From Halochromatium glycolicum (GTDB lineage: Bacteria > Pseudomonadota > Gammaproteobacteria > Chromatiales > Chromatiaceae): a stretch of 64,000 nucleotides of DNA. Positions 1 through 10,193 of the stretch are shown piece after piece (position 1 is the stretch's first letter; every line of letters starts with the position of its first letter). Below the pieces are notes generated by a model. The model worked only from the letters and a program-made list of their open reading frames with translations. It was not told where the DNA came from and ran no database searches. The position numbers and the translations under genes were made by a program. Location: the NCBI RefSeq assembly GCF_016584085.1, contig NZ_NRSJ01000005.1, positions 123,878 to 187,877 of the forward strand. Direction: 5' to 3'.

Positions 1-504
1 CGGTAGCTTCTCGTTCAGGAAGGTATCGAGCTGCTCGAGTGTTCGAGTCGACAAGGTCGTCGGGATCAAGGGTACCAATAATGCATCCGCGACCGCGAAG
101 ACATTCTCGGAGACCAACGAGATACTCGGGGGGCAATCGAAGAGGATCAGGTCGTATTCCTGGGCCAGCGGCTTGAGCACCCGCCTCAGCTGGCGCTTCG
201 GCTTATCCCCGCGACTCAGTTCGAGATCCAGATGACGATAGGAGAAGTCCGCCGGTAGGAGGTCCAGGCCCTCGAAGTCGGTCCCCTTGATGGCTGCTTC
301 CAGCACCCGCCGATGTCTAAGCAGCGCGCGGCCGCCGCCCTCGACCTCGGTCTTGATCCGGAAGAAGAAGCTCGCCGCACCTTGCGGGTCAAGGTCCCAG
401 ATCAGGGTTCGCCAGCCCTCGGCTGCGGCCAGAAAGCCCAGATTGACCGCGGTCGTGGTCTTGCCGACGCCGCCCTTGATGCTATAGAGGGCGATGGTCT
501 GCAT
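1..504 (-). CDS. ParA/MinD-family ATPase (partial)
   Basis: The reading frame starts at the ATG at 504 (MQTIALYSIKGG) and runs off the left edge, so the C-terminus is missing. The deviant Walker A motif KGGVGKTTT lies at about residues 9-17, followed by WDLDPQG (switch I) and LILFDCPPS (Walker B/A'). ParA-type ATPases form nucleotide-dependent dimers that position plasmids, chromosomes or large cytoplasmic cargo. The start codon overlaps the stop of the upstream CHAD gene by one base, so the two are probably co-transcribed and translationally coupled. No parB is visible. Pairing with a CHAD protein suggests the cargo could be polyphosphate granules, which is inference. Confidence 0.85.
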   Translation of the reverse strand, partial: MQTIALYSIKGGVGKTTTAVNLGFLAAAEGWRTLIWDLDPQGAASFFFRIKTEVEGGGRALLRHRRVLEAAIKGTDFEGLDLLPADFSYRHLDLELSRGDKPKRQLRRVLKPLAQEYDLILFDCPPSISLVSENVFAVADALLVPLIPTTLSTRTLEQLDTFLNEKLP

Positions 505-2243
505 CAGCGGCGACCGATCTGCCGTTTCCGGCCCTTGCCGTCGCTCAGCAGCGCATCGAAGCGCGCCGCATTGGCATCGCTGTCGAAGCCTCTGAAGACC
601 TCGCTGAATCCGCTTCGGGCCCGTGCTTGCTCGTCCTGTAGTTGTCCGATCAGCAGCCCCATCGCGAGCAAGGTTGCAGGTGGAATGCCTCCGTCACGAC
701 AGCCCTCTGCTTCGGCCGTCTCGCGCAGATGCTGCGCCTGAACGGCGGTATCCTGAAAACGTCCGAGATTGTCGAGCAGCACCTTGGTCTGCTTGATCTG
801 CCCGCGGATGCGGGCAGGCTCATAGAGACTCTGGAAGAACTCCATCAGGTAGCGCAGCTTCTTGCAGCTCTTGCGCAGTTCATGCAGTTCCTCCGGCGGC
901 GAGGTCTCGGTGATGGCCCGGCCCTCGCTTCTCACCCGCTCGAGCATCTTCCGGATGCGTTGATTCGCAACCTGTTTGATCGGCTGCTGCGCGCGCTTGG
1001 GCGGCGGCGCCGTTGAATCGCCGCCACTTGACGGCTGGCTCGTTCCTGGCTGGCCGGCTTCTGGATCGGCCGGCGCCGGCGCATCGAGGAATGCATGCCA
1101 ATCCCTTAGAAGCGCATCAAATGGGTCCGATTCCAATGCCTTCGCCAGCTCGGCCTGCACGCTCTGATACTGGTCGTTCAGCAGGCCCCGCAATGGCCTC
1201 AGATCGTCTCGAAGGGACTCGGGCAGCCGTTTCTCGAGGGCAGGCAGATCGAGCAGATAGACATCCAGATCGCGCATCGGTCCGGTGACCTGCTGCAGCC
1301 AGGCGAAGCGCTGCTTGAAATCATCGACCTCGGTTGCGGGAAAGACCTCCTTGATCTGGCTGAGCGCTGAGCGGGTGCGGCGCGTGGCGACCCGCAGATC
1401 GTGCAGGAATTCGCTGTCGAGGTTGCGCCTGGCACCTTCGACATTGGCCTCCAGGGTCTTCAGCAAGCCACGATGAATCTCCTTGGTCGCAAGGTCGGCG
1501 CGCTGATCCGGATCGAGACGGTAGTCGAGCTTGCTCGAGTAACCGCCCGGACGACAGCCAGCGGCTGTCAGCGCTTCGAGCACCTGCGGCCCTTCGATCG
1601 GTTCGAGCCCGAGCTCGTTCCGGACCCATTGCTCCACGTCGGTGAATTCGCGCGCATAGCCGCGCACGGGCTTGAGCCGCAGCCGCGCGCTCAGGTCGCC
1701 TGTTTCACCGGTAGCGGGATTGCGAAAGCGGTTCCGCTCGATCACGAGCCGAACCACGGTCTTGCGATCCTCATTCAGCAACCTCAGCCGGCGACGTGCC
1801 GAGATCAGCTCCGTCATCGGGAGCAGTCGGCGGATACCCAGCAACCCGGCCAAGCGCTCGCGAACGGGTCCGTCCGGCATCTCGGACAGGAAACCGGGCT
1901 CCAACGCAGACCATTGAAGCACCGGTGCAGCGGACGGGTCACGCGGCTCCCGCAGCGTGAGCACAAGGCCGTTCTCCGGGACAACCAACGCCGCTTGCCC
2001 GTCCTCGACCGAAGCCGGGGTGGACGCGCAGCGGTCGTGATGATCAGCCGCTGCGGCTTCCGAGAGTCCCCATTCCAGCGTCAATCCGGCCAAGAACAGA
2101 CGCCAATCGAAACTGTCATAAATGTGTCGGCTCAGGGTCACCGCCGAGTCCTCACCGCAGGCCTGTCGGGCAGTGACGCGCTCAGCAAGCTCCAGATGAT
2201 CCGAATCGGACGGGAGCAGGTATTCAGCGGGGGCCAGATTCAT
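504..2243 (-). CDS. CHAD domain protein (CYTH-like N-terminus)
   Basis: This is a 579-residue protein. The C-terminal half (about 235-560) is a CHAD domain: conserved histidines and basic helices such as LHDLRVATRRTRSAL and LHELRKSCKKLRYL. The N-terminal ~220 residues contain Arg/Glu-rich strands (RLVIERNRF, ARLRLKPVR) reminiscent of a CYTH/triphosphate-tunnel fold, though diverged. CHAD domains bind polyphosphate and localise to polyphosphate granules. A Ser/Pro/Gly-rich, unstructured insert (PGTSQPSSGGDSTAPPPK) interrupts the domain near residue 410. It overlaps the downstream parA by one base. A granule-binding role together with the ParA is plausible but not shown by sequence. Confidence 0.8.
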   Translation of the reverse strand: MNLAPAEYLLPSDSDHLELAERVTARQACGEDSAVTLSRHIYDSFDWRLFLAGLTLEWGLSEAAAADHHDRCASTPASVEDGQAALVVPENGLVLTLREPRDPSAAPVLQWSALEPGFLSEMPDGPVRERLAGLLGIRRLLPMTELISARRRLRLLNEDRKTVVRLVIERNRFRNPATGETGDLSARLRLKPVRGYAREFTDVEQWVRNELGLEPIEGPQVLEALTAAGCRPGGYSSKLDYRLDPDQRADLATKEIHRGLLKTLEANVEGARRNLDSEFLHDLRVATRRTRSALSQIKEVFPATEVDDFKQRFAWLQQVTGPMRDLDVYLLDLPALEKRLPESLRDDLRPLRGLLNDQYQSVQAELAKALESDPFDALLRDWHAFLDAPAPADPEAGQPGTSQPSSGGDSTAPPPKRAQQPIKQVANQRIRKMLERVRSEGRAITETSPPEELHELRKSCKKLRYLMEFFQSLYEPARIRGQIKQTKVLLDNLGRFQDTAVQAQHLRETAEAEGCRDGGIPPATLLAMGLLIGQLQDEQARARSGFSEVFRGFDSDANAARFDALLSDGKGRKRQIGRR

Positions 2244-2541
2244 CTACGCAGGGCATCCGAATGATGGGCATCAACTGGGCATCAACTGGGATTGTGACGA
2301 TTTGATGACAGTACGATATCACAGCGCGGCGCTCAGTGAGACAGGAAACGCGAGCCATGCAGATCGCGCGGCCCCGAGCACGGAGCGGCACTGATCCCGT
2401 CCTCTCGTCCCCACGTTGGCGTTGAGATCGTTCAGGTAAAGGATCGCCGAAACGCGGCTACGAGCGCCAGATTATCCGGAGTAACGCGCCACCGTGATCG
2501 ATAGGCTACTCATTCGCGTCGAGACCGATCCGAGGTGAGGC
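2244..2541. promoter_or_regulatory. Divergent intergenic region, CHAD / tal
   Basis: This 298-base gap separates two divergently read genes and must hold both promoters. It begins with an 11-bp tandem duplication (GGGCATCAACT at 2266-2276 and 2277-2287). A purine-rich ribosome site, GAGGTGAGGC, sits just before the tal ATG. No convincing open reading frame or RNA gene is seen. Confidence 0.4.
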
Positions 2542-3510
2542 ATGAGCAAACTCGACCAACTGAAGACCATGACCACCGTCGTCGCCGATACCGGCGACTT
2601 CGAGACGATTGCCGAATACAAACCCCAGGACGCGACCACCAATCCGTCCCTGCTCTACAAGGCCGCACAGATGCCGCACTATCGACACCTGGTCGAGGAG
2701 GCGGTGAGCTTCGGCGCGGCACGCGGAAACAACGAGGACGAGCATACGCGTTGGACCATGGACAAGCTCGCGGTCAATTTCGGCGCCGAGATCCTGAAGA
2801 TCGTCCCAGGCCGGGTCTCCACCGAGATCGACGCCCGGCTCTCGTTCGACACCGAAGCGACCATCGCCCGAGCGGAAGGCCTGATCGAGCTCTACGGTCA
2901 GGTCGGGATCGATGCCCGCGAGCGGGTATTGTTCAAGATCGCCTCGACCTGGGAGGGCATTCGCGCCGCCGAGCACCTTGAGAAGCAAGGCATCCACTGC
3001 AACCTCACGCTGCTGTTCAGTTTTCCGCAGGCGGTTGCCTGTGCCGAGGCCGGGGTGACGCTGATCTCACCCTTCGTGGGCCGCATCCTCGACTGGTACA
3101 AGCAGGCCGAAAACAGGACGGGCTACCCGGCAAACGAGGACCCCGGCGTTCGATCGGTCACCGAGATCTTCAACTACTACAAGCGCCACGGTTACGAGAC
3201 GATCGTGATGGGCGCAAGCTTTCGCAACCCTGATGAGATCCTCGAGCTCGCCGGCTGCGACTACTTGACCATTGCGCCCAAGCTCCTGGCCGAGCTCGCC
3301 GAGGCCGAAGGGTCCGTGCCGCGCAAGCTCGATCCCGAAGCCGCTCGAGGTATGGACATCCCGAAGGTCAGCTATGACGAGAAGAGGTTCCGTTGGGGCC
3401 TCAACGAGGACGCGATGGCGACCGAGAAGCTCGCTGAGGGCATCCGATTGTTCGCAGCCGATACCCAGAGGCTTGAGGCGTTCACCCGTGAGATCTGCAG
3501 GAACTGCTGA
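2542..3510 (+). CDS. tal: Transaldolase (TalB type)
   Basis: This 322-residue protein moves a dihydroxyacetone unit between sugar phosphates in the non-oxidative pentose phosphate pathway, in the cytoplasm. Full length matches TalB. Family motifs are intact: [12 protein letters not shown] near residue 30, the Schiff-base lysine in [14 protein letters not shown] near residue 133, and [10 protein letters not shown] near residue 180. The start MSKLDQLK has a good ribosome site (GAGGTGAGG). It stands alone, diverging from the CHAD gene and converging on metZ. In an autotroph it would also help rebuild sugars from the Calvin cycle, which is inference. Confidence 0.96.
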   Translation: MSKLDQLKTMTTVVADTGDFETIAEYKPQDATTNPSLLYKAAQMPHYRHLVEEAVSFGAARGNNEDEHTRWTMDKLAVNFGAEILKIVPGRVSTEIDARLSFDTEATIARAEGLIELYGQVGIDARERVLFKIASTWEGIRAAEHLEKQGIHCNLTLLFSFPQAVACAEAGVTLISPFVGRILDWYKQAENRTGYPANEDPGVRSVTEIFNYYKRHGYETIVMGASFRNPDEILELAGCDYLTIAPKLLAELAEAEGSVPRKLDPEAARGMDIPKVSYDEKRFRWGLNEDAMATEKLAEGIRLFAADTQRLEAFTREICRNC

Positions 3511-3545
3511 ACTTGAGGCGGGGGCGGGCGAATGGGTGATAGCGA

Positions 3546-3562
3546 GGTGACGAGGCGTCACC
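3546..3562. terminator. Hairpin between convergent tal and metZ
   Basis: GGTGACG and CGTCACC form a perfect 7-bp stem around an AGG loop, overlapping the metZ stop codon in the 47-base gap between two converging genes. Neither side has a clear T-run, so it is only a candidate terminator. Confidence 0.3.
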
Positions 3563-4931
3563 GAGTCGACGCCGCGCTGGTCTCCAGACCGCGCGCCAGG
3601 TCGGCTTGGATATCGGCCAGGTCCTCAAGCCCGACCGCAACCCGGATCAGCGCCTCGCTGATCCCCGCGGCCGCTCTGGCCTCGGGACTGAGACGCCCGT
3701 GGGTCGTGGTTGCCGGATGGGTGATCGTGGTCTTGGTGTCGCCGAGGTTGGCGGTGATCGAGAGCATCTCGGTCGCGTCGATCAACGCCCACGCGGCCGC
3801 CCGGGCACGGTCCGGTTCGGGTGCAGCGACCTCGAACGAGACGATGCCGCCACCGCTGTGCTGTTGTGCTTCCGGCCCCGAGCCAACCAGGTGGTGCTGA
3901 GGATGTGTCGGCAAGCCTGGATAGTGGACCCGCGTCACCCCCGGATGCTCGGCGAGCCAATCGGCGAGTGCCGAGGCATTGACCGAATGCGCCTGCATGC
4001 GAAGATTCAGTGTCTCCAAACCCTTTAGGAATAGCCAGGCATTGAACGGACTCAGTGATGGGCCCGCGGTCCGCACAACCCCGAAGACCTCCTCGCCAAC
4101 CCGTTTGGCATCGCCGACCACCGCACCGCCGACACAGCGACCCTGGCCGTCGAGATACTTGGTCGCCGAGTGGATCACCAAGTCGGCCCCCAGTTCAAGC
4201 GGCCGTTGCAGCGCAGGGGTGCAAAAGCAGTTGTCCACCGCGAGCAGGCAGTCGTTAGCGCGCGCAAGCGCGCTGAGCTGCCGGATCGAGACCATCTCGG
4301 TCAGCGGGTTCGACGGCGTCTCGATGAACAGCAGCTTGGTCTCGGGTCGAAGCGCCGCGGCCCAGCCGTCCAGATCGGTCAACGAAACATAGTCGGTCGC
4401 AACGCCGAAGCGCGCCAGATACTTGTCGAACAGCATCGTGGTGCTGCCAAACAGGCTGCGCGAGGCGAGAATCCGGTCCCCGGCCTGCAGCAGACCCATG
4501 CAGGTCGCGAGAATCGCGGCCATGCCCGATGCGGTCGCGACGCAGGCCTCGCCACCCTCGAGGGCGGCGAGCCGTTCCTCGAACGCGTGCACAGTCGGAT
4601 TCGTGAATCGCGAGTAGATATTACCCGGCTGCTCGCCGGCGAAGCGCGCGGCCGCCTCTGCGGCGCTCGCAAAGACGAAGCTCGAGGTCGCAAAGATCGG
4701 CTCGCAATGCTCGCCCTCTGCGGTGCGCTGATGGCCGGTGCGAATGGCCCGCGTGGCTAGGCCAGATGCCGGGCCAGAGGCCGGGCCGGACGCAGGGCCA
4801 ACCGCAGGGCCGGGCACGGAGCCAAGCGCAGGGTCGGATACGGGCTCCGCTGCCGAGTCAGCCGTCGGCGCGGCTCCGGCTGAGTGTGGATCGATGGTCC
4901 CAGCCCGCCCGCTCACCTCGTCGTCTTGCAT
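3558..4931 (-). CDS. metZ: O-succinylhomoserine sulfhydrylase
   Basis: A Cys/Met-metabolism PLP enzyme that converts O-succinylhomoserine plus sulfide to homocysteine (direct sulfhydrylation for methionine synthesis). The PLP lysine lies in HSATKYLDGQGRCVGG. Other family motifs seen are NIYSRFTNPT, the substrate/PLP segment SGMAAILATC and the AVDNCFCTPALQ region. It is followed downstream of purF, as in Pseudomonas. Predicted length 457 exceeds the usual ~400 because of a low-complexity Pro/Gly/Ala/Ser N-terminus with the tetrapeptide GPAS repeated three times (about residues 40-52). The conserved protein begins around TRAIRTGHQRT, so the true start may be internal. Confidence 0.93.
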   Translation of the reverse strand: MQDDEVSGRAGTIDPHSAGAAPTADSAAEPVSDPALGSVPGPAVGPASGPASGPASGLATRAIRTGHQRTAEGEHCEPIFATSSFVFASAAEAAARFAGEQPGNIYSRFTNPTVHAFEERLAALEGGEACVATASGMAAILATCMGLLQAGDRILASRSLFGSTTMLFDKYLARFGVATDYVSLTDLDGWAAALRPETKLLFIETPSNPLTEMVSIRQLSALARANDCLLAVDNCFCTPALQRPLELGADLVIHSATKYLDGQGRCVGGAVVGDAKRVGEEVFGVVRTAGPSLSPFNAWLFLKGLETLNLRMQAHSVNASALADWLAEHPGVTRVHYPGLPTHPQHHLVGSGPEAQQHSGGGIVSFEVAAPEPDRARAAAWALIDATEMLSITANLGDTKTTITHPATTTHGRLSPEARAAAGISEALIRVAVGLEDLADIQADLARGLETSAASTR

Positions 4932-4992
4932 GCCGGTTTCTCTCCAAAAGGGGACGCCGTGCAGCCGAGCAGTCGTGGGGGTCGCCGCCGCA

Positions 4993-6510
4993 TCAGGCGG
5001 TGTTGTATAGCTCGATCACGGTCTCGTCCTGCCAGGTGCGCTTCTCCTCCTTGGCACCATCGTTTCGCGCGCGCTCGAGCTCATCGAGATAATCGTGGGT
5101 CACATCGCCGGTCACATAGACGCCGTCGAAGACCGATGTATCGAAGCGGTCGACGACGCTCTTGCCGCGCTTCTGCACCGCGTCGATCAGATCATCCAGC
5201 TCCTGGAAGATCAACCGATCGGCCCCGAGCTCTAGCTCGATCTCGGCCTCACTGCGGCCGTGGGCGATCAGCTCGCTCGCAGCGGGCATATCGATCCCAT
5301 AGACGTTCGGATAGCGCACCGGCGGCGCAGCCGAGGCGAAATAGACTCGCCGCGCCCCCGAATCGCGCGCCATCTGGACGATCTGCTGCGAGGTGGTCCC
5401 CCGCACGATCGAGTCGTCGACCAAGAGCACGTTCTTTCTGCGGAATTCGAGATCGATCGCATTCAGCTTTTGGCGGACCGATTTCTTTCGCACCTGCTGC
5501 CCAGGCATGATGAAGGTACGGCCGATATAGCGATTCTTGATGAATCCCTCAGCATAGGGCACGCCGAGATGATTCGCGAGCTGCAATGCCGCAGTCCGAC
5601 TGGTATCCGGTACCGGGATCACGACATCGATGTCGTGGTTGGGCCAATCGCGTTTGATCTTGGCCGCCAGCTTCTTACCCATCCGCGAGCGGGCCTTGTG
5701 CACCGAGATGTTGTCGATGATCGAATCGGGACGGGCGAAGTAGACGAATTCGAAGATGCAGGGCGAGAGCACCGGCTGCGGCGCACACTGCTTGGTGTGG
5801 ATGTTGCCATCGATATCGATGAAGACGCACTCGCCCGGCGCGACATCGCCGATCAGCTCGAAGCCGATCGTATCCAGTGCCACGCTCTCCGAGGCGATGA
5901 TGTACTCATCGCCGGCCTCGGTCTCACGCTTGCCATAGACCACGGGCCGAATGCCATGCGGATCGCGAAAGCCGAAGACACCGAAGCCTGGGATCATCGC
6001 GACGGCCGCATAGCCGCCACGGCAGCGCCGATGAACGCCTTCGACGGCACGAAAGATGTCGGTCTCATCGATCCGCAGCTTGTTCTGCGCCTGCAGCTCA
6101 TGCGCGAAGACATTGAGCAGGATCTCGGAGTCAGACTCGGTGTTGATATGGCGCAGATCGTCCACGAAGACCTCGTGCTTGAGCTCCTCGGCGTTGGTCA
6201 GGTTGCCGTTATGGGCCAGCACGATCCCGTAAGGGGAATTGACGTAGAACGGCTGTGCCTCGGACGAGCACGAAGCGCCGGCCGTCGGGTAACGGACATG
6301 TCCGATCCCCATATTGCCGCGCAGTCGCAGCATGTGGCGCGTCCGGAAGACATCACGCGCCAAGCCCGTATCCTTGCGCATATGGAGTTTCTTCCGGTCG
6401 CTGGTGACGATCCCGGCTGCATCCTGTCCGCGATGCTGTAGCACCAGCAGCGCGTCATAGAGGATCTGATTGACAGGGTTCTTTCCAACGATGCCGACAA
6501 TGCCACACAT
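4993..6510 (-). CDS. purF: Amidophosphoribosyltransferase
   Basis: It catalyses the first committed step of purine synthesis: PRPP plus glutamine to phosphoribosylamine. The N-terminal glutamine amidotransferase begins MCGIVGIVG, where Cys2 becomes the catalytic N-terminal residue after Met removal. The PRPP-binding loop [14 protein letters not shown] lies near residue 370. Length 505 is typical. It sits between cvpA (8 bases upstream) and metZ, the standard gammaproteobacterial order; the cvpA-purF pair is usually co-transcribed and PurR-regulated where PurR exists. No PurR box was searched for exhaustively. Confidence 0.97.
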   Translation of the reverse strand: MCGIVGIVGKNPVNQILYDALLVLQHRGQDAAGIVTSDRKKLHMRKDTGLARDVFRTRHMLRLRGNMGIGHVRYPTAGASCSSEAQPFYVNSPYGIVLAHNGNLTNAEELKHEVFVDDLRHINTESDSEILLNVFAHELQAQNKLRIDETDIFRAVEGVHRRCRGGYAAVAMIPGFGVFGFRDPHGIRPVVYGKRETEAGDEYIIASESVALDTIGFELIGDVAPGECVFIDIDGNIHTKQCAPQPVLSPCIFEFVYFARPDSIIDNISVHKARSRMGKKLAAKIKRDWPNHDIDVVIPVPDTSRTAALQLANHLGVPYAEGFIKNRYIGRTFIMPGQQVRKKSVRQKLNAIDLEFRRKNVLLVDDSIVRGTTSQQIVQMARDSGARRVYFASAAPPVRYPNVYGIDMPAASELIAHGRSEAEIELELGADRLIFQELDDLIDAVQKRGKSVVDRFDTSVFDGVYVTGDVTHDYLDELERARNDGAKEEKRTWQDETVIELYNTA

Positions 6511-6518
6511 GGGCTACC

Positions 6519-7010
6519 TCACAGCGCCTGGATGCGCTCGGTCACGTCCGGAGGGACCTGCTTCAACATCCATTCGGCGAGCAGCTTGAATTGATCGAGC
6601 AGCTGCGATTGCCCCCACCAGGGGTCTTCGGTCAGCGGCGTGAGCGCGGCAAGGAAGACCACCAGAGCCACCAACACCGTGCCCCGTGCAGCGCCGAAGA
6701 TCAGACCGAGCAGTCGGTCAGTCCCGGTGAGACCGGTTCGGTCGATCAGGGTTGCCAGCAGATAGCCGAGGATCGCGCCGACGATCAATACCCCGACGGC
6801 CAACAGTAGAACTGCCGCCCCGATGCGCACCGAGGGTGTCGAGATCCAAGGTGTGAGCTGCGCTGCGACAGGCTCATAGAACAACCAGGCCGCCGCCAGC
6901 GCCGCGATCCAGACGCCAAGCGAGATCACCTCGCGAACCAACCCCCGGGCCAGCCCGATCACCGCTGAGAGCGCGATAATGGCGATGATGAGATAGTCGA
7001 CCCAGATCAT
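6519..7010 (-). CDS. cvpA: CvpA family membrane protein
   Basis: The 163-residue inner-membrane protein has about four hydrophobic segments: from DYLIIAIIALSAVIGLARG, then IAALAAAWLFY, AAVLLLAVGVLIVGAIL and GTVLVALVVFLAAL. The start MIWVDYL at 7010 is chosen because it begins at the conserved N-terminus; upstream codons are Arg-rich and unlike the family. CvpA is needed for colicin V production in E. coli and its wider role is in envelope stress; its biochemical function is not settled. It directly precedes purF in the same operon. Confidence 0.92.
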   Translation of the reverse strand: MIWVDYLIIAIIALSAVIGLARGLVREVISLGVWIAALAAAWLFYEPVAAQLTPWISTPSVRIGAAVLLLAVGVLIVGAILGYLLATLIDRTGLTGTDRLLGLIFGAARGTVLVALVVFLAALTPLTEDPWWGQSQLLDQFKLLAEWMLKQVPPDVTERIQAL

Positions 7011-7101
7011 GACAGTGCTCCGCACCGAGCGGCCGCAGCGGCACCTGTCAGGCGTCGTATCGACGACGGCCGACCGCCCCCCGCTTCGACGAGCCTGGTC
7101 T

Positions 7102-7836
7102 TCACGGGTAACGTTGGACCAATGGTTGGCTTCCGGTATCGCTGGCAAGCTGATCGGCCAACCGATCCGCCTGGGCGCGTTCCACCTCGGGACCGACACG
7201 CACTCGGTAGTAGCGCTGGCCGTTCACATTCGCCTGTTCGACGAATGCCGGATATCCCTTTGCCCTGAGGTCGTTCTGCAGCGTCCGTGCCGCGTCTGGC
7301 GCGCGCAGGCTCGCGACCTGGACCACCCAAGCCCTGACACCGCTCGGTATCGGTTTTGGCCCGGCCGGGGCAAGCTCGCGACGCTCCGGCGCCGGCCGAG
7401 CCCGCCCCGACTCGGTGCCGGCATCCGCAGCAGGACGCTTTTCGCCGCTGCGGCGCTCGGCGTCTGCGGCCGGTTCCGGGGCACGCGTGACGGATTGCGC
7501 CGACCGGTCGCTCGATGTCCGGTCACTCGACGTCGGCGCGGGCGGCTTCGGGGTCGGAAGCGGCAGCGGCATATCTTGGGGCTCCGGCAGCGCATCGTTC
7601 GTCTGCTCCCCAGTCCAATCGCGCTCGGCCGCCTCGCGTTCAGCCGCCTCGCCTTCGGCCGCCTCGCGTTCGGCCCCAGCCCGGCGTTCCTCAGGAAACT
7701 CCGGCGTCTCTGGGATCACGATCGGCTCGCCAAGCTCGTCGTCGTCGCCCTCTTCGACCAACATCGGCACAAAGATCACGGCCAGCGCCACCAATACCGC
7801 GGCGCCGACCAAGCGCCTCTTGGCCGCTTCGTCCAT
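7102..7836 (-). CDS. SPOR-domain protein, DedD-like
   Basis: Position between folC and cvpA matches dedD. The 244-residue protein has a short cytoplasmic start, one membrane helix (about residues 9-26, LVGAAVLVALAVIFVPML), a long acidic then Pro-rich linker, and a C-terminal SPOR domain (about 168-244, AWVVQVASL ... RYYRVRVGP). SPOR domains bind denuded peptidoglycan at the septum, so a cell-division role is expected. The linker holds an imperfect repeat of EREAAE/EGEAAE (about residues 56-70), encoded by repeated gcctcgcgttcggcc-like DNA, likely length-variable. Confidence 0.85.
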   Translation of the reverse strand: MDEAAKRRLVGAAVLVALAVIFVPMLVEEGDDDELGEPIVIPETPEFPEERRAGAEREAAEGEAAEREAAERDWTGEQTNDALPEPQDMPLPLPTPKPPAPTSSDRTSSDRSAQSVTRAPEPAADAERRSGEKRPAADAGTESGRARPAPERRELAPAGPKPIPSGVRAWVVQVASLRAPDAARTLQNDLRAKGYPAFVEQANVNGQRYYRVRVGPEVERAQADRLADQLASDTGSQPLVQRYP

Positions 7837-7877
7837 CAGCCTGATGCCTCGGGTTGCTGCTCAGATAAGGGAGCGGA

Positions 7878-9182
7878 TTATACAGGACTGATGAGCGGAC
7901 TGCGCAGCGCCGCCTCGATCGTGAGAAACGAGCCGAAGATCAGGATCAGGTCATCGGGCTGTGCCGTTTGCGCGGCCGCCTGAAACGCCGCATCAAGATC
8001 GGGCTCGACGACAACGGTCGCTCCCGGTGCCGTCGCCGCCAGCGCTGCTGACATCCGTTCCAACGGCATCGCGCGATCGCTCGGTGCCGATGCCAGATAC
8101 CACTGGTCGATCAACGGCGCGAGCGGCGCAATCACTGCCTCCGGCTCCTTATCGGACAACAGCGCCAGCACCGCGAGCCGTTGCCCGGAGCAAGGATAGG
8201 CCGCGAGCGTCTCGGCAAGCGCGCAGGCAGCCTGATCATTGTGGGCGACATCGAGCACCCAGGCCGGCGTACCGGCCTCTGGATTGCCCGGAACCGACGT
8301 GAATCGCCCCGGCAGCGCCGCGCGCAGCAACCCCTGCCGAATCGCGGCAGGAGCGACCGGCAGGCGCTCAGCAAGCTGTTCCAGTGCACAGAGCGCAGCG
8401 GCCGCATTCTGGTACTGGTGACGACCACGCAACGCCGGGATGGGCAGAGCACGATAGTGCCTGCCCCTCGGTCCCTGCCAGTCCCAGCCGTCAGCGGCTG
8501 CCGTCCAGGCGAACTCACGGCCGGCCTGCAGCGGCTGGGCACCGATCTCCTCGGCCCGCTCACGCAGTGCTGCCGGGGCGTCCTGTTGACCGATCACCGC
8601 TGGCCGCCCGGCTCGAAAGATCCCTGCCTTTTCAGTCGCGATCGAGGCCAGGTCATCGCCGAGCCAGGCCATGTGATCGCGCCCAACGCTCGCGACCAAC
8701 GCGACATCGGCCGCAACGAGATTGACCGCATCGAGACGTCCACCGAGGCCGACCTCGAGGACCGCGATGTCCAGATCAGCGCGCATGAAGAGATCGAGCG
8801 CCGCCAAGGTACCGAACTCGAAATAGGTCAAGGCGATCTCGCCGCGCGCCCGGTCGATGCGCTCGAACGCCTCGCACAAGGCATCATCGCTGACCATCTC
8901 GCCATCGATCCGGATGCGCTCGTTATAGCGCAGCAGATGCGGGGAGGTGTAGGCGCCGCACCGGTAACCGGCCGCGCGATACCAGGCATCGAGGTAGGCG
9001 ACACAGGAGCCCTTGCCGTTGGTGCCGCCCACGCTGATGACCGCGAACGGCAGCCGCACTGGCCCGGTCTGAGCGCTGAGCCGGAACCAAACGGACCTGA
9101 TCCGTTCGAGCCCGAGCTCGATCCGACCCGGATGCAGTGTCTCCTGCCACACGAGCCAGTCATCGAGGTTCTGGAACCGCAT
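7878..9182 (-). CDS. folC: Bifunctional folylpolyglutamate / dihydrofolate synthase
   Basis: An ATP-dependent ligase that adds glutamate to dihydropteroate and to folates, in the cytoplasm. The 434-residue length is usual. The P-loop SVGGTNGKGS is near residues 48-57, and Mur-ligase family motifs follow: EVGLGGRLDAVN, the TEKAGIFR lysine region, and DVAHN in the C-terminal domain. It sits between accD and the SPOR protein, as in Pseudomonas and E. coli relatives. The start MRFQNLDDW fits the family. Confidence 0.95.
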   Translation of the reverse strand: MRFQNLDDWLVWQETLHPGRIELGLERIRSVWFRLSAQTGPVRLPFAVISVGGTNGKGSCVAYLDAWYRAAGYRCGAYTSPHLLRYNERIRIDGEMVSDDALCEAFERIDRARGEIALTYFEFGTLAALDLFMRADLDIAVLEVGLGGRLDAVNLVAADVALVASVGRDHMAWLGDDLASIATEKAGIFRAGRPAVIGQQDAPAALRERAEEIGAQPLQAGREFAWTAAADGWDWQGPRGRHYRALPIPALRGRHQYQNAAAALCALEQLAERLPVAPAAIRQGLLRAALPGRFTSVPGNPEAGTPAWVLDVAHNDQAACALAETLAAYPCSGQRLAVLALLSDKEPEAVIAPLAPLIDQWYLASAPSDRAMPLERMSAALAATAPGATVVVEPDLDAAFQAAAQTAQPDDLILIFGSFLTIEAALRSPLISPV

Positions 9183-9220
9183 TGAACGCCCTCAGGCCGG
9201 GATCGCCGTCGGATGCTCGC

Positions 9221-10171
9221 CTAGAGCGGGTGCGGCAGCAGCGCCTGGGGCTCGGCGACGACGAGCTCGGTCGAGCTGCCACCGGCTGTCCCGGTCGTCT
9301 CTGCATCGGAATCGAGCTGGGCGCGCCGCATCAGCATCGCGCAGAGCTCGGCAACGCGGTCGCGCAGCTCGCGCCGATCGCAGATCTGATCCAGCGCGCC
9401 ATGCTCGAGCAGGAACTCGCTGCGCTGAAAGCCGTCCGGCAGGGTCTCACGCACCGTCTGCTCGATCACCCGCGGGCCGGCGAAGCCGATCAGCGCCCCC
9501 GGCTCGCCGATGTTGATATCGCCGAGCATCGCCAAGCTCGCTGAGACGCCGCCCATGGTCGGGTCCGTCATCACCGAGATGAACGGCAGCTTCGCCTCGC
9601 GCAGCTTGCCGAGCGCGGCACTGGTCTTAGCCATCTGGAACAGCGAGAACAGCGACTCCTGCATCCGCGCACCGCCGCTGGCCGCAAAGCAGACCATGGC
9701 CGCATCCTGCTCGAGCGCCGCCTCGACACCGCGCACGAAGCGCTCGCCGACCACCGAGCCCATCGACCCGCCCATGAACCGAAACTCGAAGGCCGCCGCA
9801 ACGCAGGCCATGCCGTTGAGGCGGCCACGCATCACGATCAACGCCTCCTTCTCGCTCGTCTGTTTCTGCGCCTGACCGATCCGATCCTTGTACTTCTTCA
9901 TGTCCTTGAACTTGAGCGGATCGGTGGACTCGAGGTCGGCGCCGATCTCCTCGGGCTCGTCCCGATCGAGGAAGAACTCGAGCCGTTTACGCGCCGAGAT
10001 GCGGTTGTGATGTGCACACTTTGGGCAAACCTCGAGATTGCGTTCCAGCTCGGCCCGGTACAGTACCGCATTGCAGCCCGGACACTTATCCCAAAGCCCT
10101 TCCGGGACCGCACGCTTACTGATCGCCTCGGTCCGAATCCGACTCGGGATCAATTTTTCGAACCAGCTCAT
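9221..10171 (-). CDS. accD: Acetyl-CoA carboxylase carboxyltransferase subunit beta
   Basis: It forms, with AccA, the carboxyltransferase that makes malonyl-CoA for fatty acids. The 316-residue protein begins MSWFEKLIP; this start at 10171 is chosen over an upstream in-frame Met because family members begin here. The zinc ribbon is complete: Cys30, Cys33, Cys49 and Cys52. The carboxyltransferase core carries SGGARMQE and MGGVSAS near residues 160-205. It lies between trpA and folC, the usual arrangement. The last ~30 residues are variable. Confidence 0.96.
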   Translation of the reverse strand: MSWFEKLIPSRIRTEAISKRAVPEGLWDKCPGCNAVLYRAELERNLEVCPKCAHHNRISARKRLEFFLDRDEPEEIGADLESTDPLKFKDMKKYKDRIGQAQKQTSEKEALIVMRGRLNGMACVAAAFEFRFMGGSMGSVVGERFVRGVEAALEQDAAMVCFAASGGARMQESLFSLFQMAKTSAALGKLREAKLPFISVMTDPTMGGVSASLAMLGDINIGEPGALIGFAGPRVIEQTVRETLPDGFQRSEFLLEHGALDQICDRRELRDRVAELCAMLMRRAQLDSDAETTGTAGGSSTELVVAEPQALLPHPL

Positions 10172-10193
10172 CGCATCGCCTCGCGCACCCTTC

